Assembly (NCBI GenBank): GCA_024509875.1
Contig: JAMPIV010008073.1
Location: forward strand, 72,001-136,000
From: Oreohelix idahoensis
Lineage: Eukaryota > Mollusca > Gastropoda > Stylommatophora > Oreohelicidae
DNA: 64,000 bases
Direction of reading: 5' to 3'
Shown: positions 24,606-38,921 of the stretch, piece by piece
How the letters are laid out: every line of letters starts with the position of its first letter
Position numbering within the stretch: the stretch's first letter is position 1
The notes under the pieces: generated by a model
What the model saw: only the letters and a program-made list of their open reading frames with translations
Databases searched by the model: none
Told to the model about the DNA's origin: nothing
Program-made: the position numbers and the translations under genes

Positions 24606-25132
24606 CCATAGAAGAAAGAGAAGAAGAAGAAGAAGAAGAAGAGGTGGGGGAAAAGAAGAAGAAGAAGAAGAAGAGAGAAGAAGTGAAGGATGAAAGAAGA
24701 AGAAGAAGAGAAAGAAGAATGGAGAAGAAGAAGAAGAAAGAAGAAGAAAAGGAAGAAAAAAAAAAAAGAAGAAGAACAAGAAGATGGAGATGGAAGGAAG
24801 AAGAAGAAGAAGAAGAAGAAGAAGAAGAAGAAGAAGAAGAAGAAGAAGAAGAAGAAGAAGAAGAAGAAGAAGAAGAAGAAGAAGAAGAAGAAGAAGAAGA
24901 AGGAAAAAAGAAGAAGAAGAAGAAGAAAAAAAAAAAAAAAGAAAAAGAAGAAGAAGAAGAAGAAGAAGAAGAAGAAGAAGAAGAAGAAGAAGAAGAAAAA
25001 CAAAAGAAGAAGAAGAAGAAGAAGAAGAAGAAGAAGAAGAAGAAGAAGAAGAAGAAGAAGAAGAAGAAGAAGAAGAAGAAGAAGAAGAAGAAGAAGAAGA
25101 AAGAAGAAGAAGAAAGAAGAAGAAGAAGAAGA
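24606..25132 (+). repeat. GAA trinucleotide array
   Basis: About 530 bp of (GAA)n with A-run and GGA variants, long perfect runs at 24799-24900 and 25002-25100, and a few T interruptions near the left end. A smaller relative of the 11.5-23.7 kb tract. Confidence 0.95.
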
Positions 25133-25431
25133 ATGTGGTAATGTGGGATGTTATAAATATTTATAGGGGACTTAGTGTACTGACTGAGATCAGCTGTGAA
25201 GGTATCTGTATCTAATAAGTGTGGTGTATTACAGATGACCTTACTTGCTACCACATTTATGCCTCAGTCAGAATTATTCTGGAATATTGTGATGACTACG
25301 TTAAATGTCTAGGGTTATGAAAATGATGAAGTGTAAGTCACAACGACAACAGACAGATAAACAATTTAATTTATTCTACAACACTTTACAACACTGTGAC
25401 ACTCACACACATATAACACTCTATAAGACTA
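25133..25431. other. Non-coding spacer with a possible minus-strand polyadenylation signal
   Basis: No ORF. On the minus strand AATAAA lies at 25375-25370. If the duplicated unit to the right is transcribed on the minus strand (see the intron-like gap), this could be its 3' end. That is inference only. Confidence 0.35.
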
Positions 25432-27563
25432 TCTTAAATGAGTCAAGTGTTTTAGTTTAAAAATATATGTATTAATTCTTGTCAATAATGGATATCCTGA
25501 TTCAACTACACAGTGAACCAGGAATCACAATCAAATGTAATTACAAGTATTATTTACACAGTTTATATATATGAACTTTGTATTGACATAGTTTATTATT
25601 ATTATTCTATGTGTGTAATTTGTGCAGTAGTAATATGAGGTAATACTGGTTTTGTTCAAGCTTGGTTGTTGTTTTTCATCATGACTTCAAGTGTTTGATT
25701 ATCGGGGAAATAGTATTGGGAAACTTTCACAGTTCCTGTCATTTGAACCAATTAATTTTCCCTCTGTGGTTAACAAAATGTCAATTTTTGAGGGGGCACA
25801 TAATGTTGAGCTACTCTGGCCACAGAAGCTTAACTTTCGTGATGGCGGCAGGAAAAGACTCCTCTGCTCGATTGCTTCACTGTGTTCTGGAGACAACTCA
25901 CTGGTCGCTATCTGGACCCAGGAGTATGCTGTCAGCCTCTGGATTCAGCAAAACCCAGACCAGGTGCTGCTTCAATAACTAGGACCACAGTCCCTGAAAC
26001 AAGAAGGTTGTACCTCCTACTTCAGATCTAATTTATAATCTATTTCTACACTGAACACAATACAGAACAAACACTGAGTTCAGAGCGGTAGGCCAACTGC
26101 TATCTTCATCTGAAACAATTTACACCAGTATTCTCCTCCTAAATGGTTACTACGCCTCTGCAATTCCAGCCTTAGTTCCTTCTAGTCAATAAGATAGGTG
26201 TCAGTGAACTGTTTGGCAATTCCATGCAGTTTTACTTTTCTCCGACACCTCCTGTTCAGGTTGGAGCAATATTTAGGCCTTGCCTCATGTTTGCTACTGA
26301 ACCACACACATATACAGGCATAAATTATCAATTTACATTCAATTTTCATTAAAAAGATATCGAATATATCAAGCTTACCACAATTCATGGAAATAATACA
26401 CAGATACGTTGACTGGCGATGAATAATGGCACAAATTCCGATCTGCCTCTGTCCCAGAATTTTATTTAGAAAAATATGATCTGGCTCTCAACGCACTGTT
26501 TCTTAGTAAGTTTATTTTAAAGTGTGGCACTGACCTGACGCTCCTAATTGCCTATATTGGCGGGTCTAACCAATCGAGCCATGTTTACCCAAGCGTTTGA
26601 AAAAAAGTACCCTTCCTTCCGTCTCCCCTAACAACAAAAAATAGTATTTGCCGACCGACTAATCATGTTTAGCCTTACATATACTTCCCGCCAATCAAAT
26701 AGGAGGTAACATGTTGGCCTATTTCCCGTACAATGGTGGTTTCAAAACCTGCCACTGCGCAATTCTGATTTTGGTGTTGTCTGACAGCACCACCATTTTA
26801 TTTTGGCTATAATTTGTTAATTCCTAGACTATTTGCGTAACGTTTAACATATTCTTTGTCAGCAAGTCCTAAGGAACCCAATTATATAAATTTAAGGGAG
26901 CTAGGTGGCTGCGTTCAAAATGTGCATTTTCTTCTACCTCCTGTTCACGTCGATACGATGTGGTGTCTGGGTACTGTCAGGCTTTCAAACGTAAACGAGT
27001 ATAATGTCATGTTTCCCAATAAGAATTTTTCAGGTTTTTTAAACCTAACTCTCGTATGGGTAGTGTTTTTTATCACTGTCCATTTGAAAAAAGTATTGCT
27101 TCTGGCCTTTCGCTTGGGGAGGGTGGCATTAATTGTATATCGCGAGACGCGTGTTAGGGTTGCATGCGTTCCTGCTTTCAGCCCTCCCTTCTCTCTATCC
27201 TAAGTTCATCTGTCTTTTCATCACGCCGTGTATAAAATGAAATTAATGGAAGTATTAATTTAGGTCATTACGCGGTGTGCCTAGCTCAAGGTTTTCTTAG
27301 AAATGCAGTACACGTTTTATTGAAGAAAGCGTGTAGTGATGCAGTAGGCTTTACTATCAACGTGAAACGTTACAATTTGCAGACGAAGTAGAAAACAAGG
27401 GTTTTTATTGTTCAACTAGCATGACGTTCTATTAACACAGGCGTACGCTATTGGAAAGCACGGGTCTTTAACCATTTCTCTTTCCTTTTATTGAATTTAT
27501 GTGTTAGGCTTTACATTTACCTTTTAATTTATATATGTGGATTTAGAATGTTTCACGACAAAG
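25432..27563. repeat. Diverged duplicate segment, copy 2
   Basis: Homologous to 1-1733 along its length. It differs by the 385-bp extra block 25994-26378 and scattered substitutions. It ends at tttcacgaca, immediately followed by a (GAA)n array, where copy 1 is followed by (TA)n. The homology runs past the left edge of copy 1, so its left limit is unknown. Confidence 0.8.
25994..26378 (-). other. Intron-like 385-bp block absent from the other copy
   Basis: Alignment of the two duplicate copies leaves this block as one clean gap (copy 1 joins at 580/581). On the minus strand the block starts GTAAGC and ends CTTCTTGTTTCAG, giving a canonical GT-AG intron with a pyrimidine-rich acceptor. The flanking join reads ...GAATTGTG / GGACTGTGG... 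exactly as in copy 1. The junction can slide by a base or two because of a shared c/cc, and the GT-AG placement is one of the allowed positions. I do not recognise the flanking exon. Confidence 0.6.
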
Positions 27564-27655
27564 AAGAAGAAGAAGAAGAAGAAGAAGAAGAAGAAGAAGA
27601 AGAAGAAAAACAGAAGAAGAAGAAAAAGATGAAGAAGAAGACGAAGTTGAAGAAG
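27564..27655 (+). repeat. Short GAA array
   Basis: About 90 bp of (GAA)n with a few C and T interruptions at the right edge of duplicate copy 2. Confidence 0.9.
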
Positions 27656-30862
<3,207 letters not shown>

Positions 30863-31189
30863 TAACTTTAAACCCAGTCTTGTTTATTTAATTTTAATAA
30901 TTTACATGTGTATTTGTTTCACGCAATTATCACTAAATTTCCATTACCCTAGACACCAAGCCATATAAATTAACATCACAAACACTAGTTACCCAAAATA
31001 AATCGCAGAGTGAGATCGTAGGGTGGTAGCAGTCAGGTACCCTGAGAACATCAACTTCAACTATTAGACTCAGGGACTTGCATAGCTGACCTCACTCTGT
31101 AGACACATTCTGACTACTTTTTCTTTAACATCAAAACCCACCACATATGTATGTGACATATTATATCTCTAGTAGAGTAAAATATACGT
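30863..31189. other. Non-coding spacer with a short inverted repeat
   Basis: A 9-bp inverted pair, cagagtgag (31006-31014) and ctcactctg (31091-31099), encloses about 76 bp. No ORF. Could be a tiny foldback element or chance. Confidence 0.4.
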
Positions 31190-31355
31190 ATGTGGTTGTC
31201 TGATTAGCTACGAGTGCTGCTTCTCGCATTAAAGCTACCGGTTCGAAACCTGGTAGCGTCGTGCTTCAGTCTACCCAAGCTATTAATGGGTACCTGACTC
31301 TAATCTTGAGGCAGGGACGGCAAAGGCAGCGAATAAGGGAAATGGTCACCCCACC
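31190..31355 (+). mobile_element. tRNA-headed SINE next to element C
   Basis: Contains a B-box ggttcgaaacc (31240-31250) and an A-box-like gattagctacgagtgc upstream. A central segment reads cagtctaccc...taatgggtacctgac, then ggcaaaggcagcg. The same central segment occurs in the fragment at 59317 and, diverged, in the SINE at 40918. The right side abuts the LTR of element C, so its tail may have been cut by that insertion. No target duplication found. Confidence 0.65.
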
Positions 31356-31360
31356 TTATG

Positions 31361-31930
31361 TGGTAGTGGATCGTGATCGTATAGTGGAGGAAACTGATGG
31401 CCGTTAGTTAACTTAAGCTTTCATCAAAACTGCAACTGTCTTACTTTTGTTTTTCGCTTCCAGTATTGATTTCAATTCAGTCAAGATCTTTCATATAAAA
31501 GATGTTTATTCCAGTTGAAGATTTGTTAAAAAGCAACACATATTGGAACATTTAATATACTCTTTGGGTCCAATGTAAAATCTACTTCTGTTCATGAACT
31601 TCTAGGGTCTAAGCTTGGGCGGATGTTATTCTTTTAGTGGTTTTCCGGAAACTAACTAATGATTGGTCTTTTGGTTAACAGTCAGTTAATTTAATCTCTA
31701 AACTAACTAACGACCAATCATAGTTCCAGTTTATGGACTTTCCGGTATATCTTGTATACAATTCCACACAAGATTTAATGACATCATGGACTTATGAGTA
31801 CCATGACAAATGATGTCATTGGTTTATGACTAGTGTCTGTGTACTAACTAACCATTACAAGTACTTAGTGTATCAGACTTGCTGAAGTACTTTCTATCCT
31901 AAGGGTGGCGTAGTAAGCCACACGGCCACA
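31361..31930 (-). repeat. 3' LTR of element C
   Basis: 570 bp, same length as 49202-49771 and differing by only a handful of bases. Minus-strand start TGTGGCCGTGTGGCTTAC; end CTACCA. Immediately preceded on the minus strand by a purine-rich tract. Confidence 0.93.
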
Positions 31931-31953
31931 TATGCCCGGGGACCACCAAAGTG
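31931..31953 (-). promoter_or_regulatory. Polypurine-tract region of element C
   Basis: On the minus strand GGTGGTCCCCGGGCATA runs directly into the LTR start TGTGG. It is G-rich rather than purely purine, a plausible plus-strand primer site. Confidence 0.5.
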
Positions 31954-33943
31954 TATCCCACAGGGAGACACTTTAGCCCTAATCAAGACTAAAATCGAAA
32001 AAACATTTGACTCAATCTCACCCAAAACTACTTGGAATACCTGTGCTATGGAGGGCACGATCCTCAAACTAAAACACTTTATGCAATGGAATAAAACATG
32101 ATACCTTGTATAAGGTATGGTTCAATGAAGGAATATATAAGGCGACATACGGTTGATCATATGAGGGAGGGTACATGATAATCATATGGCCAATGAACAA
32201 AAAAGGATACAAGACATGGCTAGCCAAAACAAATCAGGAAAATATAACTAAGTGACTAGACACATTGGCCAAACGAGGTAAGTGTGAATTATGAAGTGAA
32301 CAATCATAAATGCACTATCGATCGCTTTTATGGGTCGACAGCCACAAATAAAGAATCATAGTAGAAATAAAAAGGGGAAGAGAAATAACACACGTATTAA
32401 GAATATGTTGCTCAAAACAAACACACACAAAATGGCGATCAAGATGGCGGACGAACAACATGGCCGTCATAATGAAAATAAACCACAAAACTCGGTGGTA
32501 ATACAAAGTGTAAAACACAAAGTAAGTCATGAAGATACCGTATAAACGAAAACAGCAATAAATGGACATGAAATAGAGTCAATGGGGATGGACAAGTAAC
32601 TAAGTAATGGAGATGGGTAACCAATTTAAACATATCCGTAATAATTCGGGTTAAATAACCGAAAACTTGAACAAGAGGAACAATCATTAAGGCATGCAAT
32701 ATGTGACTACGATTTGCATGTAAAAACCAACACTAGTGGCTGATGAAATGGAAAGTAGTGAAACATGGAAACAAAATGGAATCATCAAGACATGGATGAT
32801 AGCCACATGAGGGGCATGGGAAATGAAAAAAACACAAATAAAATCTGTACTCATAAAAACGCTGAGTAGTTGTATCGCCATCATCAGTGGCCTGAGGAAT
32901 GTCATAAGAGTCACGGTCCGGGTACTAAGAGAATCAATAAAGTCTGTGGACGGTTCAAGCAAGGAACGTTCACACGAGAGGTGTTGGGATTGGTCAGTTC
33001 ATCATGCGGAGTATAGACCAAATATTCTTGAGTGGAGGAAGGAAGAATCATGGCTCCGTATGTATCAGAAATGACAGCTGCAAGGATGACGAAAAGTTGA
33101 AGAACTCGATATGACATCCGTAAGGAGGCAACAGTTCAAGTTGTCAATGTCTGGAGTAAACGGTTGAAGGAATCAATGAGTGCAATGATCGTGGGTGATG
33201 ACGTATTAGCATCACGCAACAATCGAGGCGGAGGTAATATGTCTTTCCGTTTTCGTCAAGGAAGACAAATGTCATTGACCGCAAGAGGGGATGGAACATA
33301 ATGATGGGATCTAAAAGCAGGAGGCGGAGAGGGCAGTGGAACGCGAACTGGAATACGGGATGTACGGAACTTTGCAGGAGGGGGCGGCAGAGGAGTCGGA
33401 GGGAACTGACGAAGTGGGAGACATGAAAAATGGGGACGGACATGAGCAGTGGGGTGAAGGAGGTATCTGGGAAGAGGAGCAGAATCCCCGGAGGAAGGAG
33501 AGTGGTGTCGTTTGGTGGGAAAACGAGTAGGGTGTGAAGGAATATCAGATTCCATGTCAGAATAACGGAAGGGAAGGGAACCAATCAGAAGAAGTAAGAG
33601 CGGGATTAGAAGAGAGGTGTACGGAGGGAGGAGGAGAGGTATGTGTCATAGCATCTAATGAGGAAGGAGCGACCGCATGATCATGCAGATCCATGGTGGG
33701 GGTGGGTACCGGATGAACGGGGGGAACGCACTAGAAGCAGGAGCCAATCTAGCTGCACGAAAACGAACACGTGCATCCAGTTCCGGTAGGGGCATATCAC
33801 CTTCAGGGGTGGAACTAGAACGGTATCGTCTACATCTATCCTTCATCATGGGACTATCAACGACCTTACGGACTGTACCAGACCTTAGGTTGTGAGCAAC
33901 TTCACCAGGGGAGGAATCGAGATCAGAGGAGGAGAATGGTGCA
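31954..33943 (-). other. 3' region of element C after pol, no intact ORF
   Basis: Two kilobases between the end of the integrase frame and the LTR. Fragments are Pro/Ser-rich (33144-33940, several frames), consistent with a broken pol tail. A 68-codon frame at 33117-32911 starts with a signal-peptide-like hydrophobic stretch. A degenerate third ORF (env-like) is possible but not shown. The remainder is non-coding. Confidence 0.4.
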
Positions 33944-34800
33944 TCAGGAAAAAAGACCCAACGGAGAAGGAGCAGAAAAAGGAGAGGATGACGAAACTGC
34001 TGAGGGAAGGTGTGGTGGATCATCGAACAAGGAAGAGGAAGAAGGAGAAGACGGGAGAAGAGAAGAAGTAGAGGAAGGATTGTAGTGAAGGGTAGTCTTA
34101 CGAAGGGGACGGCTGGACTGTAGAACTGGAGAATTTTGAGACACAATCTTGTAGCCTGGTATCCAATGATGGTCTAGTTTGATACTGCGAGCATTCTTTC
34201 TAAACCAAACAAGGTCTCCAGGGGCGAAGGATGGCATACGAGACCTTTTATCTGTAACCCGCTGGCGCTTTTTAAAAGCCTTTGTGACGTTGTAGTGAAC
34301 CATCTGGTGGGCTAGACACTTATTGCGGAGGATAATTTCTATGGGATCATCACCCATATATCTCCTTTGAAGAGTGAGAAGGTTATCCATAGGTAATCGT
34401 GGTTCTCGACCGTACAACAAGTAAAAGGGCGAGAAACCAGTGGTGTCGTTCACGTTAACACGCAAAGCTTCTAGAGCTTGGGGAAGGTAGTAATCCCAGT
34501 ACTGTGTATTATCAGCAGTGAACTTCGAAAGGATGTCATGTAAAGTTTTATGCATTCTTTCATTACGGCCGTTTGACAGGGGTCTATAGAAACTAGTCAT
34601 CTTATGAGCGATGTTCAGTCTAGCAAGGGTAGAAGAGAAAGGCTTGCCAGTGAACTGTTTACCGTTATCGGAGAGGACAGACTTGGGATATCCATGTCGA
34701 GGAACGAACTCTGTAAGGAAGATGTTAGTAACGTCCTCAGAGGAAGAACAACGGAGAGGAAAACATTCGGGCCAGACAGAATATGTCAACAAAGTGAAGA
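33944..34800 (-). pseudogene. Integrase C-terminal part of element C (frameshifted)
   Basis: Continues the integrase of the pol frame in a different frame from about 34800. Contains WPECFPL, the second catalytic Asp in VLSDNGKQF and the Glu in NGRNERMHK, with 35 residues between (D,D35E). Then TGFSPFYLLYGREPRLP and a basic C-terminal region with FAPGDLVWFRKNAR. The tail is Ser/Pro-rich and ends at 33944. The break from the upstream frame falls just after VDIF, where sibling integrases read on into a WPE motif. Confidence 0.88.
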
Positions 34801-37800
34801 AATTGTGTATTGCCAGACTGAGAAGTAGGATAAGGCCCGGAAATATCAACACTGACGTATTCCATGGGGTAATGTGACAGAGACATTTGTTGCGTAGGAA
34901 CACGCAGAGGACGCATGTTGCGTTGCTTGCATGTTCTACAAGAATCAACATACAGAACAACGTCCTTATAAAGAGTAGGCCAGAAGTAGCGACAGCGAAT
35001 GATATCGCGAGTCTTGTCTCGGCCCATGTGACCACTGTCATCATCAAATGCACGGAGCACACGGGGAACTAGATGAGAAGGAAGACAGACACGTAAATCA
35101 TCTAGATGCTTAGGATCAATCCAGTGGAGGACATTAGTTGAAGGGAGAAGGATATAATTGGGTTGTAACTTAGGATCACTTTGAAACTGAGTTCGTATTT
35201 TCAAAAGCTCAGCATCCTTAAGTTGTTCTTGTAAGGTGAAGGAAGAATGAAGAAACTCATCAGAAGAGCTAGAAGAAGAAACAACAGGAGAAGAAAGAAC
35301 AGGAGGTGGACGGTTACTATTTATAACCAAAATCTCTTTCGCATTGTCATCCAAATCTGATGATGCTTTGGGGTCTGCCGGAAAAGAATAAGAGACATCC
35401 GTACACGCTTCATACGGTTTCCTAGAGAGGAGGTCAGCCACAGTATTATGTTCACCTGGGATATGCTCAATAGTGGCATCGTAACTCTGTAAATTCAGAG
35501 CCCAGGTCTGCAGTTTGCGAGGTTGTTCAGAAGTCTTAGACAGCCATGTAAGGAGAGGTTTGTGGTCAGTCCAAATCAACACTTTAGTACCCCGAATGTA
35601 AAAACCAAGCTTTTGAAGCGCATAGTGCATGGCAAATGCTTCCTTTTCAGTAACGGTCCATCGCTGTTGTGACCGACTGAGTGAGTGAGAAAGAAAAGCA
35701 ATAGGAATTTCATTAGGGTCATTGTGAAAAACAGGAGGAGCATTAGAAACGTTGGCTTGGACTAAACAAGCACCAACTGCTCGATAAGAGGCATCAGTGT
35801 ATAAGATCATTGGACGTGTGGTATCAGGGTATGCCAACCGAGGAATGTCAGAAAGAGCTGATTTAAGGTAGTTGAAAGCTTGTTGGCATGCCTCAGTCCA
35901 ATGAAAACGAGCATATTTCTTGGTAAGAGAGATAAGAGGCTCAGCAGCTCGAGACAAATTGGGGATGTGTTTTCTATAGTAAGAACAAGAACCAAGAAAA
36001 CCACGAACATGGCGGACAGAGGTAGGAGGAGACATATATCTGATGGCTTGAATCTTAGCATCATCCGGACGGACACCATCGTGGTTGATGATGAAGCCTA
36101 AATACTTGGCTCCGGTCTGGAGGAAAGAGCATTTGCTCAGCTTGAGCATTATATTATGTGCCCTCAAACGAGTGAAAACCTCCTCAACATGGAGTAAATG
36201 ATCCTCAAGGGTTCCCGGAGTGTGGATCAGAATGTCATCAATATAAGCCAGGGCGTAAGACTGCATGCCCTTTAATACCTCGTCCATAAGGGACATGTAT
36301 GTAGCAGGGCTGCCTTTTAGGCCGAAAGGCATAACGTTCCACGCATAACTCCCAATGTGTGTACAAAATGAGGACTTGAGCTTTGCCTCTGGGGACATTG
36401 GTATGCACCAAAATCCTGAACGGGCATCAAGGGTGGTAAACCACTTGGATTTTCCAATCGTGGACAAGATATCATCAACCCTTGGAAGAGGGTATGAGAT
36501 GGTCTTGGTGATGGCATTCAGTGCACGGTAATCACAACAGAAGTTATGTGAACCGTCCTTCTTGGTGATTATCACAATTGGAGAGGACCATGAGGATCTT
36601 GACCGTTCGATAATGCCTGCCGCCAACATTTCAGTAATGGATTTTCCCACTATCTCCCGATTCTTGAGTGGAGTGTGGTATGGTTTCAAAGACACAGGCA
36701 CTTCGGTAGTAGTATCAATGGTCATCTCAACGGTATGAGTTCTCTTCAACTCCATATCAGAGAGTGCAAAAATATCACTATGCTTTCGCACGAACTGACG
36801 AATGCGATTAGCATAAGGAGAGTCAATCGGTATTTGCTCTAACAACTGAGCTATTCTCACAGACGATGCAGAGGAGGTGGAGGCAGGAGTAAGGTGTGGA
36901 AAGAGAGGTGGAGGAGAAGATGTCGTTTCCCTCATCCAATGTGAAGGAGGGGGTGGCGTAGAAAATGCAGGAGAGGAAGATAAGTGGTGCTGAGGAGAGT
37001 AGTTACCATGTGGTAAACGCGCATGTGTAACAGCACTAATGGTAGTCAAACTCCAAGGAGGAGACTTCTTGAAGGAAGAAGATCGTCTATCATTCCCCAG
37101 GGGAGGAGAGGCAAGCATACGTGAGGGAGTATTTAGAGGAGAACATGTATGGGGGGTTGGGAGTTTAGAAGACAGTCGGGAGTGGTTTGTGACCTGTGCA
37201 ACAATAGTACCTCTGGGTACCGTAAGAGGTTTTCCTGAAGAATTAAGGAGCATAAGGGGAAAGTCACGTGTCGTGGACACAGTGACAATGCCATCGACGA
37301 CATGGATACAGGGATCATCGATGATGTCGGAGTCAGGCAGAGGTTCCACGTAAACAGAGTGACCAGAGGGTATATAGTCGGACCATTTGACCCGACCAGT
37401 AACGATAGTAATACAATGAGGTTTTAAGGTAGCTGGAGCGGTAACTCGAACAAGAGATGCAATGTGAATATCATCCTGAAGGGGGATGTATTCACCATTG
37501 ACACGGATCTGTTTCAAGTCAAAGTAAATACGCATTTTGTGATGAAGAAAGAAGTCACGACCAAGAATGAAATTCCTAGTCATCCCACTAGCAATAATGA
37601 AAGGATGCGCAAGAGACTGAGATCCAATCTGGAGGCGAATGATAGCCGTTCCAATGGAACGCAAAGGTTGGCGAGTGACAGAAGTTAAAGAAGTGGAAGA
37701 AGGAATGAATTGGACGTGTTTGCGGATCTGGCGAAATAACTGTTCTCTGATTAAACTAACAGTTGCACCAGTATCCACAAGAGCGCGGTAATTCTTTTTA

Positions 37801-38084
37801 TTAATGGCAATTAGACAAGAAGAAGGGTCAGGAGTGACAGAAGGAGGAGAGACATAAGAGATGGGAGTCACAGAGACCGTAGAAGAGGAAGAAAAATGTT
37901 TCGGACTATCACAAGACATGTGAAAGTGACTAAATGGGTTTGCTTTACGAGAGGACCTAGGTCCCAAAAGAGGTGGGTTAAAGCCACACGACGCGATCCT
38001 ATCTACCGAGTGGCGGAATGGTTTCCCTGGCCCATAAGAGGCTGGGGTGGAACTGACCACGGCTGAATGAACGTAGAGGGACAC
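34737..38084 (-). CDS. pol: pol of element C: protease, RT, RNase H and start of integrase
   Basis: A 1115-residue open frame. Retropepsin with LVDTGATVSLI (Asp ~104) and FILGRDFF (~173-180). A Pro/Ser-rich linker follows. RT has CCDYRALNAIT, FTTLDARSGFW, MPFGLKGSPAT and active-site YIDD (~615-618). RNase H has LYTDAS (~764), EKEAFAMHYAL and WTDHKPL. The integrase HHCC module has its second His near 1019 and Cys-x2-Cys at ~1049-1052. The first core Asp is in SVDISGPYP (~1080). The frame overlaps the end of gag by about 85 nt in the +1 frame, so it is probably expressed by frameshifting. The reading frame then runs off inside the integrase. Confidence 0.93.
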   Translation of the reverse strand: MSLYVHSAVVSSTPASYGPGKPFRHSVDRIASCGFNPPLLGPRSSRKANPFSHFHMSCDSPKHFSSSSTVSVTPISYVSPPSVTPDPSSCLIAINKKNYRALVDTGATVSLIREQLFRQIRKHVQFIPSSTSLTSVTRQPLRSIGTAIIRLQIGSQSLAHPFIIASGMTRNFILGRDFFLHHKMRIYFDLKQIRVNGEYIPLQDDIHIASLVRVTAPATLKPHCITIVTGRVKWSDYIPSGHSVYVEPLPDSDIIDDPCIHVVDGIVTVSTTRDFPLMLLNSSGKPLTVPRGTIVAQVTNHSRLSSKLPTPHTCSPLNTPSRMLASPPLGNDRRSSSFKKSPPWSLTTISAVTHARLPHGNYSPQHHLSSSPAFSTPPPPSHWMRETTSSPPPLFPHLTPASTSSASSVRIAQLLEQIPIDSPYANRIRQFVRKHSDIFALSDMELKRTHTVEMTIDTTTEVPVSLKPYHTPLKNREIVGKSITEMLAAGIIERSRSSWSSPIVIITKKDGSHNFCCDYRALNAITKTISYPLPRVDDILSTIGKSKWFTTLDARSGFWCIPMSPEAKLKSSFCTHIGSYAWNVMPFGLKGSPATYMSLMDEVLKGMQSYALAYIDDILIHTPGTLEDHLLHVEEVFTRLRAHNIMLKLSKCSFLQTGAKYLGFIINHDGVRPDDAKIQAIRYMSPPTSVRHVRGFLGSCSYYRKHIPNLSRAAEPLISLTKKYARFHWTEACQQAFNYLKSALSDIPRLAYPDTTRPMILYTDASYRAVGACLVQANVSNAPPVFHNDPNEIPIAFLSHSLSRSQQRWTVTEKEAFAMHYALQKLGFYIRGTKVLIWTDHKPLLTWLSKTSEQPRKLQTWALNLQSYDATIEHIPGEHNTVADLLSRKPYEACTDVSYSFPADPKASSDLDDNAKEILVINSNRPPPVLSSPVVSSSSSSDEFLHSSFTLQEQLKDAELLKIRTQFQSDPKLQPNYILLPSTNVLHWIDPKHLDDLRVCLPSHLVPRVLRAFDDDSGHMGRDKTRDIIRCRYFWPTLYKDVVLYVDSCRTCKQRNMRPLRVPTQQMSLSHYPMEYVSVDISGPYPTSQSGNTQFLHFVDIFCLARMFSSPLFFL

Positions 38085-38921
38085 GAGGTGGTTGCATGGG
38101 GTTGGATGGTAACCATGAGAGCTGGTGCGGCTGACGTTGATTGGTCACCGGGTGTTGAGGTTGTGACCTAACGTGGTTCGAGGTCCTGTTAAGATAATGC
38201 TGAGTCTGCATGCAACTTTTTGATGTATGTCCGGCCAAACCACAAGTGTAGCAAATGATTGGAGCTACTTGTTGAATTTGTGGAGCAGGTGGATGACGTT
38301 GGTGTCGAGTGCGTTGACCAAACTGTTGGTGATAAGATCCCGGAAATGGGGTATCGTACAGCTGTAACATGGATGGTTGCTGCCAAGAATGGCGGTAATG
38401 ACTGACGTCCATTGGCTCTTCATCCGTGTGATCGTTGGCACGAGGTTCACGCCCAAGTCTATTGGCAAACCGTTTCTTCACATTGTCTTCATTTATCACT
38501 AGTTGAATGGCATCAAGGATTATCTGTAGGTCCTTCCTTATTAAGTGAAGTTTCAGCGCATCTGACTGGAGACCATCAATAAAAATACCAACAAGTTGGT
38601 TTTCCGTATCAGCAGACGCAGAGGAAGGTTCCACTAAAGCATCTTCAGCCAGGTTTAGCAGCCTATCGGCAAAAAACTGAACCGACAAGTGACGGTCCTG
38701 ATGGAGTCCGCGGAGCAAAGTCCAAGCATGTTGATGATCCTTAACGGAAGAGTAACGGCGGATGAGCTCCTGCTGGAGAGAGGCGAAGGTCTCGTCTAGA
38801 ATTAACTGTGCACGGCGACGTAGATAGTCAGTGACAAGATTCTGAGATGATAAGAAAGCAACACGTTTGCGATCGGCATCAGTAGCTGACAGAATCAACG
38901 AAGAAAATTTTTCTATATCAC
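37999..38921 (-). pseudogene. gag: gag of element C, distal part (after the element B insertion)
   Basis: Open frame continuing D-I-E-K-F-S-S-L directly after the target duplication at 38917-38921. The join with the proximal part is in frame if one copy of the 5-bp duplication is dropped. It holds a capsid-like region (YLRRRAQLILDETFASLQQ ... VGIFIDGLQS) and a classical zinc knuckle CYTCGLAGHTSKSC (C-x2-C-x4-H-x4-C) near residue 220. It ends just inside pol. This gag is of a different type from those of A, B and D. Confidence 0.88.
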
